IMG/VR virus record: IMGVR_UViG_3300025698_000076
Location: 1-20,589 of that record
Reading direction: 5' to 3' (one strand)
DNA: 20,589 nucleotides
Source: a virus
The notes below the pieces were generated by a model. It was not told the origin of the DNA, searched no databases, and was given only the letters and a program-made list of their open reading frames with translations. Position 1 is the stretch's first letter. Every line of letters starts with the position of its first letter. This document shows positions 1-6,130 of this stretch, piece after piece. The position numbers were made by a program, and so were the translations under genes.

Positions 1-168
1 ACTGATGGTTGCACGCAGATAATCCAAGGCAAAAGCAAAATGTCTCTCAAGTTCAGGGCGATGAAGCTTCAACGTGAAGACTTGAGACGGTTCGAGTTGA
101 GAGTCGGAACGATTGAGCCGCAAAGGGTGAAAAAAAGAACTTGTTATATTTTCGGAAATAAATCATGA
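1..168 (+). CDS. C-terminal end of an unidentified phage protein
   Basis: The first reading frame is open from the left edge to a TGA at 166-168, giving the last 55 residues of a protein that begins outside the window. The tail is basic (many K and R, ending in FGNKS) and I recognise no domain in it. The stop overlaps the ATG of the methyltransferase gene in an ATGA junction, which is typical of translational coupling and supports this being a real gene in the same operon. No function is proposed. Confidence 0.6.
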   Translation, partial: TDGCTQIIQGKSKMSLKFRAMKLQREDLRRFELRVGTIEPQRVKKRTCYIFGNKS

Positions 169-824
169 AAAATAATCTAAACATAACGAACGAATGCAAC
201 ATGAAGTTGATGGCACGTTATCCAGACAATCACTTTGAGCTGGCAATTGTTGACCCACCGTATGGGATAGGTGAGGACGGAAAAAAAAACCACTCAAGAT
301 CAAAAAAAGCTAAATCAAAAGAATATAAAGCTAAAAACTGGGATAAATCCGCACCAAATAAAGAATATTTTTTAGAGTTAAAAAGAGTTTCAAAGAATCA
401 AATAATTTGGGGTTCTAATCATTTTATTGAAAACATACCAAGCGCAAATAGCAGTTGTTGGATTGTTTGGGATAAAGTTAATGGAAAAACTGATTTTGCA
501 GATTGCGAAATGGCTTATGCTAGTTTTAAAACAGCGGTCAGAAAGTTTACCTTTACTTGGCACGGAATGATCCAAGGGGATATGAAAAACAAAGAAGAAA
601 GAATCCACCCAACGCAAAAACCAGTAAAACTTTATGAGTGGCTTTTGATGAATTACGCAAAAAAAGGCGACAAAATACTTGATACTCACCTAGGATCTGG
701 ATCAATTGCCCTTGCATGCCACAACCTAGGCTTCAATTTAACTGCGTGCGAGTTAGACAAAGATTATTTCGATGCGTCGCTTAAACGGATCAAAAAACAT
801 ACGGATCAGCTTACTATTTTTTAA
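165..824 (+). CDS. DNA N6-adenine methyltransferase, beta-class motif order
   Basis: This 219-aa protein should transfer a methyl group from S-adenosylmethionine to adenine in DNA. The catalytic motif IV, DPPY, is at residues 30-33. The motif X-like segment HPTQKP is near 148-153. The SAM-binding motif I (DTHLGSGS) is near 173-180, followed by the acidic TACELD. Catalytic motif first and SAM motif last is the beta-class arrangement. The middle, where target recognition lies, is short (about 110 residues), so this is a compact enzyme. No restriction endonuclease is seen beside it, which fits an orphan phage enzyme used to mask phage DNA or tune gene expression. It overlaps the preceding gene by 4 nt. 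The target sequence cannot be read from the protein. Confidence 0.93.
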   Translation: MKNNLNITNECNMKLMARYPDNHFELAIVDPPYGIGEDGKKNHSRSKKAKSKEYKAKNWDKSAPNKEYFLELKRVSKNQIIWGSNHFIENIPSANSSCWIVWDKVNGKTDFADCEMAYASFKTAVRKFTFTWHGMIQGDMKNKEERIHPTQKPVKLYEWLLMNYAKKGDKILDTHLGSGSIALACHNLGFNLTACELDKDYFDASLKRIKKHTDQLTIF

Positions 825-833
825 AAAAAAATC

Positions 834-1013
834 ATGATAATACCAAAGATTAGCTACTTTTTAAAATTGTTTATCATATACATAATAATTGGTTATTCGC
901 TGGAGTTTTTTCTGCTTGTGTATGACAAAGATTTATATGATTACAAAAGAAACTTTGTTTATACGCTAGGTTATTGTGCAGGGTCTAGCGTAAAAAATTT
1001 AATTAATAAATAA
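834..1013 (+). CDS. Small single-pass membrane protein, unknown
   Basis: A 59-aa reading frame starts at ATG 834 behind an A-rich leader (TTAAAAAAAAATC), the same style of leader as its neighbours, and ends in TAA 13 nt before the next gene. Residues about 6-30 are hydrophobic (FLKLFIIYIIIGYSLEFFLL) and would form one membrane helix. The rest is polar with several aromatic residues (YDKDLYDYKRNF). I do not recognise the family. Length and position suggest a small accessory phage protein. The call rests on leader, spacing and coherent composition. Confidence 0.6.
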   Translation: MIIPKISYFLKLFIIYIIIGYSLEFFLLVYDKDLYDYKRNFVYTLGYCAGSSVKNLINK

Positions 1014-1026
1014 AAACACGAACAAA

Positions 1027-1731
1027 ATGCAATTAATTGAAGTAATCAACGATTTTACAAAGATTCAAACAGCGATTGACGCTGATAAATACACAGATAC
1101 ACCGTTTGCGTTAGCTCGTAAATATGCAAAAATCAATTCACTTGGTTATCCAATGATGAAGATGCAAGACTTAGCCAAAGTTACGCACAAAATAAAAGTA
1201 GAAAACGATATTAATTGGGAAAATAATTCCAACAAATATGAGATATCGGAACAAGGAAAAACAAGAAATATACATGTCTGGGATATGCTTCGTAAAGTTG
1301 AACCAATAAGAGAGAATTACTACGAATCCAATATGAATCCAGACGCTGCAAGTTATATATTACCCGGATCAGAAAGGTATTTAGCTTTTTATAACGGAAG
1401 ACTTGCAAGGACTCCTGCTATGGAAATGACATTTAATGCTCAACGTTGGTATTTAAAGCTAACCGACGTAAAAAAGTACAAAAAAATACCGCCTCCATTC
1501 GTCGCAGAAGCCGCAACAAAAGCAGCTGACAAGTTTGACAAAATGTTTGTCGTAGAACCAGATAAACAAGAATACACTCATGATGGGTTCTCTCTTATCG
1601 ACGATCCGTTATTGATTGGGGTTCTGAATGAGTCGCCAGATACTTTTTTCTTAATCTCTGGCTGGCTAGAAGACTTCAGTATCGAAGACTTCCACAAACA
1701 ATCTACTCAATTAAAAGAACTTTACTCTTGA
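1027..1731 (+). CDS. Hypothetical protein, 234 aa
   Basis: The frame starts at ATG 1027 behind the A-rich leader AACACGAACAAA and ends with TGA at 1729-1731. The protein is soluble-looking, with no signal peptide or membrane segment. It is rich in lysine and aromatic residues, and an acidic C-terminal third contains DDPLLIGV and two phenylalanine-rich stretches. I recognise no family. It is the last gene before the structured RNA region, whose first hairpin begins 7 nt after its stop, so its transcript would end in that structure. It may belong with the methyltransferase operon, but no function can be assigned. Confidence 0.75.
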   Translation: MQLIEVINDFTKIQTAIDADKYTDTPFALARKYAKINSLGYPMMKMQDLAKVTHKIKVENDINWENNSNKYEISEQGKTRNIHVWDMLRKVEPIRENYYESNMNPDAASYILPGSERYLAFYNGRLARTPAMEMTFNAQRWYLKLTDVKKYKKIPPPFVAEAATKAADKFDKMFVVEPDKQEYTHDGFSLIDDPLLIGVLNESPDTFFLISGWLEDFSIEDFHKQSTQLKELYS

Positions 1732-1737
1732 TTAATC

Positions 1738-1882
1738 TACCGATACCAAGTAGAATGTAGTTGTATCGGTAAAGCCTGTGGTAGGGCTAGAGTATATAAG
1801 TATAAGACCTTTCTGTAGGGTTGAGTGATTAAATACTACCACGTATCTTTTTGCTCGTCACTCAGCACTACAGAGGGGTTTT
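1738..1882 (+). ncRNA. Candidate structured RNA with kissing-loop potential
   Basis: This gene-free stretch can fold as follows. P1 is a perfect 9-bp hairpin, TACCGATAC (1738-1746) with GTATCGGTA (1763-1771). P2 is AGCC (1773-1776) with GGCT (1785-1788), loop TGTGGTAG. P3/P4 is a long hairpin, 1804-1818 with 1868-1882 and 1820-1828 with 1858-1866, interrupted by one G-A mismatch and containing a few G-U pairs. Inside its 29-nt loop, ATAC (1833-1836) can pair with GTAT (1843-1846), exposing TACCAC. That hexamer is the exact complement of GTGGTA in the P2 loop, so a 6-bp kissing interaction (7 bp as a simple pseudoknot) is possible. The RNA ends in a T-run. It matches no RNA class I can name. 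It could be an independent small RNA, a structured 3' end of the preceding mRNA, or an attenuator before the replication genes. Confidence 0.55.
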
Positions 1883-1885
1883 TTT
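1804..1885 (+). terminator. Intrinsic terminator before the replication operon
   Basis: The lower stem pairs AAGACCTTTCTGTAG (1804-1818) with 1868-1882, G-rich on the 3' side (CTACAGAGGGG), and is followed directly by seven T residues (1879-1885). The upper stem (1820-1828 with 1858-1866) continues it. This is a textbook Rho-independent layout, although with an unusually long hairpin and large apical loop. It lies 13 nt upstream of the replication protein ATG, so it either ends upstream transcription or acts as an attenuator of the replication genes. Confidence 0.7.
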
Positions 1886-1897
1886 AATAAAAGAAAT

Positions 1898-2602
1898 ATG
1901 TCAGCAAAGGAAATAAACGGTTATGAGTTATCACGCAAGTTCTGGGACTTCTCATTTGATAATCCAGAAAAAGTAAAACCTGCACATGGTGCGGTGTATT
2001 TTTTTGCTATTGAACACAATAATCGCTTGGGATGGAGAGAGAAATTCGGATTTCCTACAGAAATGGCAATGAGTGCAGTCGGAATAAAGAACTGGAGAAC
2101 CTACTCAGGAGTTCTGAATGACTTAGAAAAATGGGGATTCATAGAGTTTCTTGAGCGATCTAAAAATCAGTATTCAGCGAATATTATATCACTTTTTGCC
2201 TATGTAAAAAATACCAAAGCAACTACAAAAGCACTAGACAAAGCAATGCAGAAGCACATACAAAAGCAAGGTACAAAGCAAGTCCGTAGCACTGTAGTCA
2301 TAGATAAACATATAAACCTAAGAACAATAGAACCTATAACCACTAACAAGGGTGACAGTGATTTCGAAAAGTTCTGGGAATTGTACGAAAAAAAAACTGA
2401 TAGAAGTAAATGCGAAAAGAAGTGGGACAAGATCAAGCGAGAAGATAAAGAAAAGATTTTCGATTCTATCGGTGAATATGTAAAAAGCACTCCAGAGTCT
2501 CAGTACCGAAAAAATCCGCTTACTTGGCTAAACGGTGAATGTTGGAACGATGAGATAGTACAAGCAAAGATTCAAAAAACTTTACCTACTGGATTTTATT
2601 AA
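1898..2602 (+). CDS. Phage replication initiation protein, winged-helix N-terminus
   Basis: This 234-aa protein probably binds the phage origin and helps load the helicase. Residues about 8-100 (GYELSRKFWDFSFDNPEKV, AVYFFAIEHNNRLGW, a segment ending in EKWGFIEFLERSKNQYS) match a winged-helix domain I associate with flavobacterial phages and prophages. A polar linker follows, then a C-terminal domain of the type FEKFWELYEKKTDR...KNPLTWLNGECWNDE, as found in many phage replication proteins that partner a helicase. Start ATG 1898 follows an A-rich leader directly after the terminator hairpin. The primase fragment gene begins 1 nt after its stop and the helicase follows, so the three form one replication operon. 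The family recognition is from memory of sequence pattern, not a search. Confidence 0.75.
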   Translation: MSAKEINGYELSRKFWDFSFDNPEKVKPAHGAVYFFAIEHNNRLGWREKFGFPTEMAMSAVGIKNWRTYSGVLNDLEKWGFIEFLERSKNQYSANIISLFAYVKNTKATTKALDKAMQKHIQKQGTKQVRSTVVIDKHINLRTIEPITTNKGDSDFEKFWELYEKKTDRSKCEKKWDKIKREDKEKIFDSIGEYVKSTPESQYRKNPLTWLNGECWNDEIVQAKIQKTLPTGFY

Positions 2603-2603
2603 A

Positions 2604-3131
2604 ATGAAACACAACCCTATCGATATATTCGGAGACGGTTTAGTTCCCTTGCTAAAAGATATGATCAAAGGATCAATATCAGCTAGAAAAGAAATTAAAA
2701 AAGATGTTGAGAATAAAAAAAAGCTGTATAATCGTTCTTCAACCGCTCAAGACTTTTATTTCAGATACTGGATTAGATATTTTAGATTTGATTATGAAGC
2801 GTACTGGAACGATCAAGCACTTACGAACATGGCGAAGTGGTACGATCAGATTGAGAAGTTAACGGACAAGACAGACGCAGACCGAAAAATAGAAAACGCT
2901 AAAGATAAACGAATTGAGTCGGTTATGCGAGAGTATTTCCCTAGTGGTAATTTCAACCGATTAATTTGTTGCCCGCTACACAAAGATAAAACACCAAGCT
3001 TGAAAGTTTATCCGAATACTAATAGCTGGCACTGCTTTGGCTGCCAAGAGGGTGGTGACCCGATTCACTTTATAATGAAACTGCACAACCTAGACTTCAT
3101 GGGCGCAGTTGACCACATACAATATTATTAA
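2604..3131 (+). CDS. CHC2 zinc-finger protein, DnaG primase N-terminal type
   Basis: The 175-aa protein ends in a clear CHC2 zinc-binding domain like the N-terminus of DnaG primases. C123-P-L-H126 and C144-F-G-C147 are the likely zinc ligands, followed by EGGDPIHFIM and a helix. This domain recognises single-stranded DNA template during primer synthesis. The first 110 residues are charged, probably helical and unrecognised. The TOPRIM catalytic domain that makes primers in DnaG is absent: the protein stops about 28 residues after the zinc finger. It cannot be a complete primase by itself, so it may cooperate with host DnaG or with a catalytic subunit outside the window. It sits between replication initiator and helicase genes with 1-nt and 11-nt gaps. 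Confidence 0.85.
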   Translation: MKHNPIDIFGDGLVPLLKDMIKGSISARKEIKKDVENKKKLYNRSSTAQDFYFRYWIRYFRFDYEAYWNDQALTNMAKWYDQIEKLTDKTDADRKIENAKDKRIESVMREYFPSGNFNRLICCPLHKDKTPSLKVYPNTNSWHCFGCQEGGDPIHFIMKLHNLDFMGAVDHIQYY

Positions 3132-3142
3132 TTACTGAAACA

Positions 3143-4033
3143 ATGGATTTACTTGACCAAGTCGTACAGGACATCGAAAAAAAAGAAAATATGAAAGATC
3201 AGTTTTATTCTGGGAAAGAATGCGTGAGTTATGTACTCGACGAAATCCAGAAAAACGATCGAGACAAAATAATAAAATATCCGTACTCAATGATGAACAA
3301 AGCGTTCGAGGGTATATTTCCGACCACGTTTTGCGTCGTTGGTGCAGATACTGGACTTGGTAAATCAGAACTACTGGGACACATTGCTTACAGCGCAGCA
3401 GAGCAAGGCAAAAAAGTTGTTTACTTTGATTTTGAAAACGATGACGGTGATTTTATCATGCGACAAATAGTCAAAAAAACTTCAAAAATGATGAACAAAG
3501 AAATCAGCGTGGCTCGACTTAGAACTATGGTTGAATCAGATGAGATACTGGTTAATAACGTCATGGAAGCAGCCGAAAAAATAGCAGAAACAACCAAGGA
3601 TATGCGTATTTTTAAAAATAAAGACATACCAACGATTGAACAATTCATCGAGATATTAGACACGATTGAAGACGTTGACTTGGTTATAGTGGATCACTTA
3701 CATTATTTTAATTTTGACTCAGCCAAGGAATCACACGCTGTCCAGATTTCCTTGATTATGCGAGAGTTACGAAAAATGACAAAGAAGCGAATACCAATCT
3801 TTGTTGCGAGTCACTTAAAACAAAGACACGGAAACAAATTACCAACAAATTACGATTTATTTGGAAGTTCAAACATCGCAAAAGAAGCAAAAAACGTAAT
3901 ACTCATGAGCCGCAATGAGTCTGGGCAAACAGATTTCCAGATAACTAAAAACCGAGACGGAAAACTTTTAGGACATTTTACCGCCACGTACAACAAAGTC
4001 CTTTGTGAATTACAATTTAATGAAACTTTTTAA
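3143..4033 (+). CDS. DnaB-like replicative helicase, C-terminal ATPase domain only
   Basis: A RecA-fold ATPase expected to unwind phage DNA at the fork. Walker A is GADTGLGKS (residues 67-75). The acidic strand YFDFEND (94-100) matches the position of the DnaB catalytic glutamate. Walker B is LVIVD (180-184), followed by the DnaB-like HLHYF. VASHLKQR (211-218) and FGSSNIAKEAKNVILM match the DnaB late motifs, and TKNRDGKLLGHF corresponds to the basic C-terminal element. At 296 aa it lacks the N-terminal primase-interacting domain of full-length DnaB (about 450 aa), as in some compact phage helicases. Start ATG 3143 lies 11 nt after the primase-fragment stop. The next small gene starts immediately after its TAA. 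Confidence 0.88.
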   Translation: MDLLDQVVQDIEKKENMKDQFYSGKECVSYVLDEIQKNDRDKIIKYPYSMMNKAFEGIFPTTFCVVGADTGLGKSELLGHIAYSAAEQGKKVVYFDFENDDGDFIMRQIVKKTSKMMNKEISVARLRTMVESDEILVNNVMEAAEKIAETTKDMRIFKNKDIPTIEQFIEILDTIEDVDLVIVDHLHYFNFDSAKESHAVQISLIMRELRKMTKKRIPIFVASHLKQRHGNKLPTNYDLFGSSNIAKEAKNVILMSRNESGQTDFQITKNRDGKLLGHFTATYNKVLCELQFNETF

Positions 4034-4168
4034 ATGGCACTCGAACAAATAGGCGACATCATGGCAAGAATGGAGATTCTAGGGGAGTACAGAGAGTTTA
4101 AACGTAAGAATGGTATAAGTACCGCACAAGAAGAATTAACTAACCTTAAAACGACTAAAAATGACTAA
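4034..4168 (+). CDS. Tiny hypothetical protein, 44 aa
   Basis: An ATG directly abuts the helicase stop and opens a 44-aa frame ending in TAA at 4166-4168. The product is helical and charged (MARMEILGEYREFKRKNG, then AQEELTNLK), with no membrane segment. It overlaps the next small gene by 8 nt (ATGACTAA). The tight junctions on both sides suggest it is translated with the replication operon. No function is known. Confidence 0.5.
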   Translation: MALEQIGDIMARMEILGEYREFKRKNGISTAQEELTNLKTTKND

Positions 4169-4283
4169 AGAATCCGATTTCTGGAAAATATTAGTAGATA
4201 GCGAAGGGTATGTTATTGGGTTCAAGGAGGATTTTAAAGTGGTCAGATTTGACCACTTTAAAAAAGCCACTCAATCCGAGTGA
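4161..4283 (+). CDS. Tiny hypothetical protein, 40 aa
   Basis: This frame starts at ATG 4161, overlapping the previous small gene by 8 nt, and ends in TGA at 4281-4283. The product begins MTKESDFWKILVDSEGYVIG and ends FDHFKKATQSE. Its last third is encoded by a perfect 14-bp inverted repeat and by one arm of the terminator of the converging leftward genes. It is probably the last gene of the rightward replication operon. The overlap and coherent composition support it, but short length keeps confidence modest. Confidence 0.45.
   Translation: MTKESDFWKILVDSEGYVIGFKEDFKVVRFDHFKKATQSE
4232..4263. repeat. Perfect 14-bp inverted repeat, 4-nt loop
   Basis: TTTTAAAGTGGTCA (4232-4245) is followed by GATT and then its exact reverse complement (4250-4263). 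It lies in the 3' end of the last rightward replication gene, at the convergence point with the leftward cassette. The arms end in A/T runs but no clean T-run follows on either strand. It could therefore be a transcription barrier, an RNA 3'-end stabiliser or a dyad operator. Confidence 0.75.
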
Positions 4284-4284
4284 C
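4260..4284 (-). terminator. Intrinsic terminator of the leftward cassette
   Basis: Read on the minus strand, GTCACTC (4284-4278), loop GGATT and GAGTGGC (4272-4266) form a 7-bp stem with one U-G pair, followed at once by TTTTTT (4265-4260). It begins 9 nt after the stop of the 46-aa helix-turn-helix gene, as expected for that gene's terminator. On the plus strand the same stem is followed by the weaker TTTATG, so it may be partly bidirectional. Confidence 0.7.
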
Positions 4285-4293
4285 TTTATGTGA

Positions 4294-4434
4294 TTATTTT
4301 TTCAGACTTTCTAGTAATTGTAGAAAGTCTGGAAGCTCAGAGAAGTCGAGCTTTAGGTCTCTGAGTCTATTGGTTACTGTGTTGCGATGGACTCCGAGGT
4401 ATTTTGCGAGTTCGTTTTTTTTGATTTTAATCAT
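4294..4434 (-). CDS. Small helix-turn-helix DNA-binding protein, 46 aa
   Basis: The minus-strand frame starts at ATG 4434 behind the leader TTTTAAACAAAACGA and ends in TAA at 4296-4294. Residues 6-30 read KNELAKYLGVHRNTVTNRLR plus DLKLD, a clear helix-turn-helix: a first helix with the A-x-x-L-G-V turn, then a recognition helix rich in R, N and T. The remaining 16 residues (SELPDFLQLLESLKK) could be a small dimerisation helix. The protein is barely larger than the motif. It is the second gene of a leftward pair that points away from the operator-like repeats at 4811-4868. A role as repressor or activator of the phage switch is an inference from this context. Confidence 0.72.
   Translation of the reverse strand: MIKIKKNELAKYLGVHRNTVTNRLRDLKLDFSELPDFLQLLESLKK
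4303..4365. repeat. Two hairpin-forming inverted repeats inside the small HTH gene
   Basis: CAGACTTTCTA (4303-4313) and TAGAAAGTCTG (4321-4331) are exact complements with a 7-nt loop. CTCAGAGA (4336-4343) and TCTCTGAG (4358-4365) are exact complements with a 14-nt loop. Together they occupy the 3' half of a 141-nt coding sequence. No T-run suited to a terminator follows either one. Confidence 0.6.
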
Positions 4435-4449
4435 TCGTTTTGTTTAAAA

Positions 4450-4749
4450 TTAAATAGCAAATATCATTGGAGAATCTTTTTTTAACGAATTATGACTGCC
4501 TTTAACTCTTTGTATTAAACAAAAACTTTTGTCTCGAATAAAAAATTCCTTGTTGTTTCCAAATTTTTTTCTTAAAATTTTTCTAACATCTGTTTCGGTA
4601 ATTGTTTTATTTCTGATTTCGATTGCAAAATCACCAAGATACTTTCCAAAAGATAGTAGCGCCTTTGTCTCGTTTATTTTATTACCAAAACTTAGCCAGC
4701 TTTTAAAAGCTAATAATTGTTTTTTGTTGAATGTTTTTTGTTCTTTCAT
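4450..4749 (-). CDS. Hypothetical leftward protein, 99 aa
   Basis: The frame starts at ATG 4749 (MKEQKTFNKKQLLAF) and ends in TAA at 4452-4450, 15 nt before the HTH gene. Its leader, TTTTTAAACAAACCCA, is almost the same as that of the HTH gene, and a promoter lies just upstream, so the two form a leftward operon. The protein is basic and soluble, with about 20 lysines or arginines. I recognise no domain. Position resembles early regulatory or lysogeny-control genes, but the sequence does not show that function. Confidence 0.62.
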   Translation of the reverse strand: MKEQKTFNKKQLLAFKSWLSFGNKINETKALLSFGKYLGDFAIEIRNKTITETDVRKILRKKFGNNKEFFIRDKSFCLIQRVKGSHNSLKKDSPMIFAI

Positions 4750-4774
4750 TGGGTTTGTTTAAAAAGTAGTAAAT

Positions 4775-4805
4775 CAATCTTACTCGAAATAAATAACCGT
4801 GTCAA
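4775..4805 (-). promoter_or_regulatory. Promoter for the leftward two-gene operon
   Basis: On the minus strand, TTGACA (4805-4800) is followed after 17 nt by TAAGAT. The overlapping TAAGATTG (4782-4775) matches the Bacteroidota -7 element TAnnTTTG at all but one position, with TTG 20 nt upstream. Transcription would start near 4768, giving a leader of about 20 nt before ATG 4749. The position is what is needed to drive the 99-aa and 46-aa genes. Confidence 0.55.
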
Positions 4806-4810
4806 CTGTT

Positions 4811-4868
4811 TTTGTGCAAATAATCCATAATATGCACAAACCTAGCACAAAAAGTCTGAACCTAGCAC
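4811..4868. promoter_or_regulatory. Cluster of operator-like repeats
   Basis: TTTGTGCA (4811-4818) and TGCACAAA (4833-4840) form an exact inverted repeat with centres 22 bp apart, two helical turns. AACCTAGCAC occurs twice (4839-4848 and 4859-4868), 20 bp apart. The shared core is GCAC/GTGC. The cluster sits just upstream of the leftward promoter and upstream of the rightward tail genes, the expected place for binding sites of a switch regulator. The 46-aa HTH protein is a candidate ligand by proximity only. Confidence 0.5.
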
Positions 4869-4916
4869 TTTTATTCACTTGTTCGGTAATTACGAATAAC
4901 TCATATTGGTTATTAG

Positions 4917-4927
4917 TTGACGCTCAA
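4917..4927 (+). promoter_or_regulatory. TTGACGCTCAA motif, copy 1
   Basis: This 11-bp motif begins 36 nt before the ATG at 4953, at the head of the tail gene block. An identical copy begins 35 nt before the ATG of the capsid protease gene at 17843. Upstream both have a TTA-rich segment ending in TTG. It could be a late-promoter or activator element. No good -10 box follows at standard spacing, so the exact role is open. Confidence 0.35.
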
Positions 4928-4952
4928 GAATCAATCATTGATTATTACAACG

Positions 4953-5108
4953 ATGAAAAAATCAAAACAAAAAACGAAATCAATTAACATGCAGGCTGAT
5001 GACCAAATAACGGTCGGGACTCATTTTTTTTGGTTTCCAGAATTTGGCAACATCGAAGCCACAACGCTACAAGAAGCAAACGAAATCATAAAATCTAAAA
5101 AACAATAA
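4953..5108 (+). CDS. Small phage protein, 51 aa, unknown
   Basis: The first ATG start gives MKKSKQKTKSINMQADD..., a lysine-rich N-terminus followed by HFFWFPEFGNIEATTLQEAN and a helical end. Upstream in-frame starts (TTG at 4917, GTG in another frame) lack the A-rich leader, while ATG 4953 is preceded by ATTATTACAACG and gives a compact protein. The aromatic FWFPE segment followed by an EATTLQEAN helix resembles short conserved phage proteins, but I can name no function. It ends 1 nt before the tail tube ATG, so it is co-transcribed with the tail genes. Confidence 0.6.
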   Translation: MKKSKQKTKSINMQADDQITVGTHFFWFPEFGNIEATTLQEANEIIKSKKQ

Positions 5109-5109
5109 T

Positions 5110-6096
5110 ATGGCTCACATTAAACGTAGAACGGTAGTCGGAATCGGTCGTGAAGCTTCGGCTTTTCAGACAAAATCAGATCAGATTGTGGGTATGGGGT
5201 TGCAAAACCTTACTATTGATCTACAAAAAAACGTAATTACCAACGAACAAGCCTACGGTCGAATTGAAGACGTAAGAGATTCGCGGATCGCTAGTCAAAT
5301 GGTACAAATTACAATCGAAGGTATTACTCAAGTTGATACTATCGGTCAGTTGGTTTACGCAGCTATGGGTACATTGTCCACAGCGGCTAATACTCCAGAA
5401 ACTGATGTCAATACTCACACTTTTACGGTTGCAAACACAAACCAACACCCTAGTTATTCAATCGCTTTCGAAGATCCAGTTCAAGATCAAGTTTGTGTTG
5501 GTTGTCGTCTTGAATCCCTTACTACTACAATTGTGGCTGGTGAATGGGTAACATACTCAGCTACATTCATGGGAAGTATGCCAATAGATGCTACTGAGTC
5601 TCTGTCTTTCACAGATAAGCAACAATTCAGCGCAGAACAAGCAACGGTTCGACTTGCAGCGGTTGACGGTTCTTTTGCTGGTGCTGGGATTGATCTTTCG
5701 ACTTTGACTTTGAACGTCACAAAAAATACCGAAGTTCATTATGCTTTTGGTTCAGTCGCACCAAAAAACGTAATTAACAAACAGTTCAACGTAACTGGAG
5801 ACTTTTCAATTCTTAATGAAAATGAAACCTATTACGATTTATTCCTTGCACATACACCAAAAGCGCTAGAAGTTGCTTTGAGTGGTGCTAATATTGGTGC
5901 AACTGGGACACCGGGTAGCCTTAAAATCAAACTTGAACAAGTAGTGTTCAATACTTGGAACAACAACGCTGGTAACGACGAAAAAGTCATGGAAAACATT
6001 GAGTTCCGAGCCGAATACAATGAAAGTGAATCAGACGCAAATGGTGGAATGATGAGCGCAGTCCTTATCAATGCTTCTGCTAACTCTACCTACTAA
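5110..6096 (+). CDS. Major tail (tail tube) protein
   Basis: The 328-aa protein is predicted to form the stacked rings of the tail tube. It is beta-rich, with alternating hydrophobic and polar residues and paired segments such as VQITIEGITQVDTIGQLVYA, YSIAFEDP, CVGCRLESLTTTIVAGEWVT and LKIKLEQVVFNTW. This is the layout of siphovirus tail tube proteins that bind two metal-independent sheets around a helix. The strongest argument is position: it is followed by a frameshifted chaperone pair and then the tape measure, the conserved order in siphophages. It is followed by a strong terminator, consistent with its need for high expression. A sheath gene is absent, which supports a non-contractile tail. 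Confidence 0.78.
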   Translation: MAHIKRRTVVGIGREASAFQTKSDQIVGMGLQNLTIDLQKNVITNEQAYGRIEDVRDSRIASQMVQITIEGITQVDTIGQLVYAAMGTLSTAANTPETDVNTHTFTVANTNQHPSYSIAFEDPVQDQVCVGCRLESLTTTIVAGEWVTYSATFMGSMPIDATESLSFTDKQQFSAEQATVRLAAVDGSFAGAGIDLSTLTLNVTKNTEVHYAFGSVAPKNVINKQFNVTGDFSILNENETYYDLFLAHTPKALEVALSGANIGATGTPGSLKIKLEQVVFNTWNNNAGNDEKVMENIEFRAEYNESESDANGGMMSAVLINASANSTY

Positions 6097-6130
6097 GTAT
6101 TAGATTCATCGTTTATTTTATAGATTTTTT

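Noticed and set aside
165-824. Restriction-modification system
   Set aside because: Only the methyltransferase is present. The flanking genes show no endonuclease motif, so an orphan enzyme is the better description.
4224-4242. AAGGAGG upstream of a GTG in the 40-aa gene
   Set aside because: The GTG is in the same frame as the gene and would leave only about 15 residues. Shine-Dalgarno use is not seen elsewhere.
4529-4762. Rightward 77-aa frame with hydrophobic stretches
   Set aside because: It is antisense to the 99-aa leftward gene, which has a promoter and leader. The F/L/I/S-rich composition is what the reverse of a lysine-rich gene gives.
4799-4987. Rightward 62-aa frame starting with GTG
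   Set aside because: It runs through the operator-like repeats and overlaps the better supported 51-aa gene in another frame. Its start is GTG without an A-rich leader.
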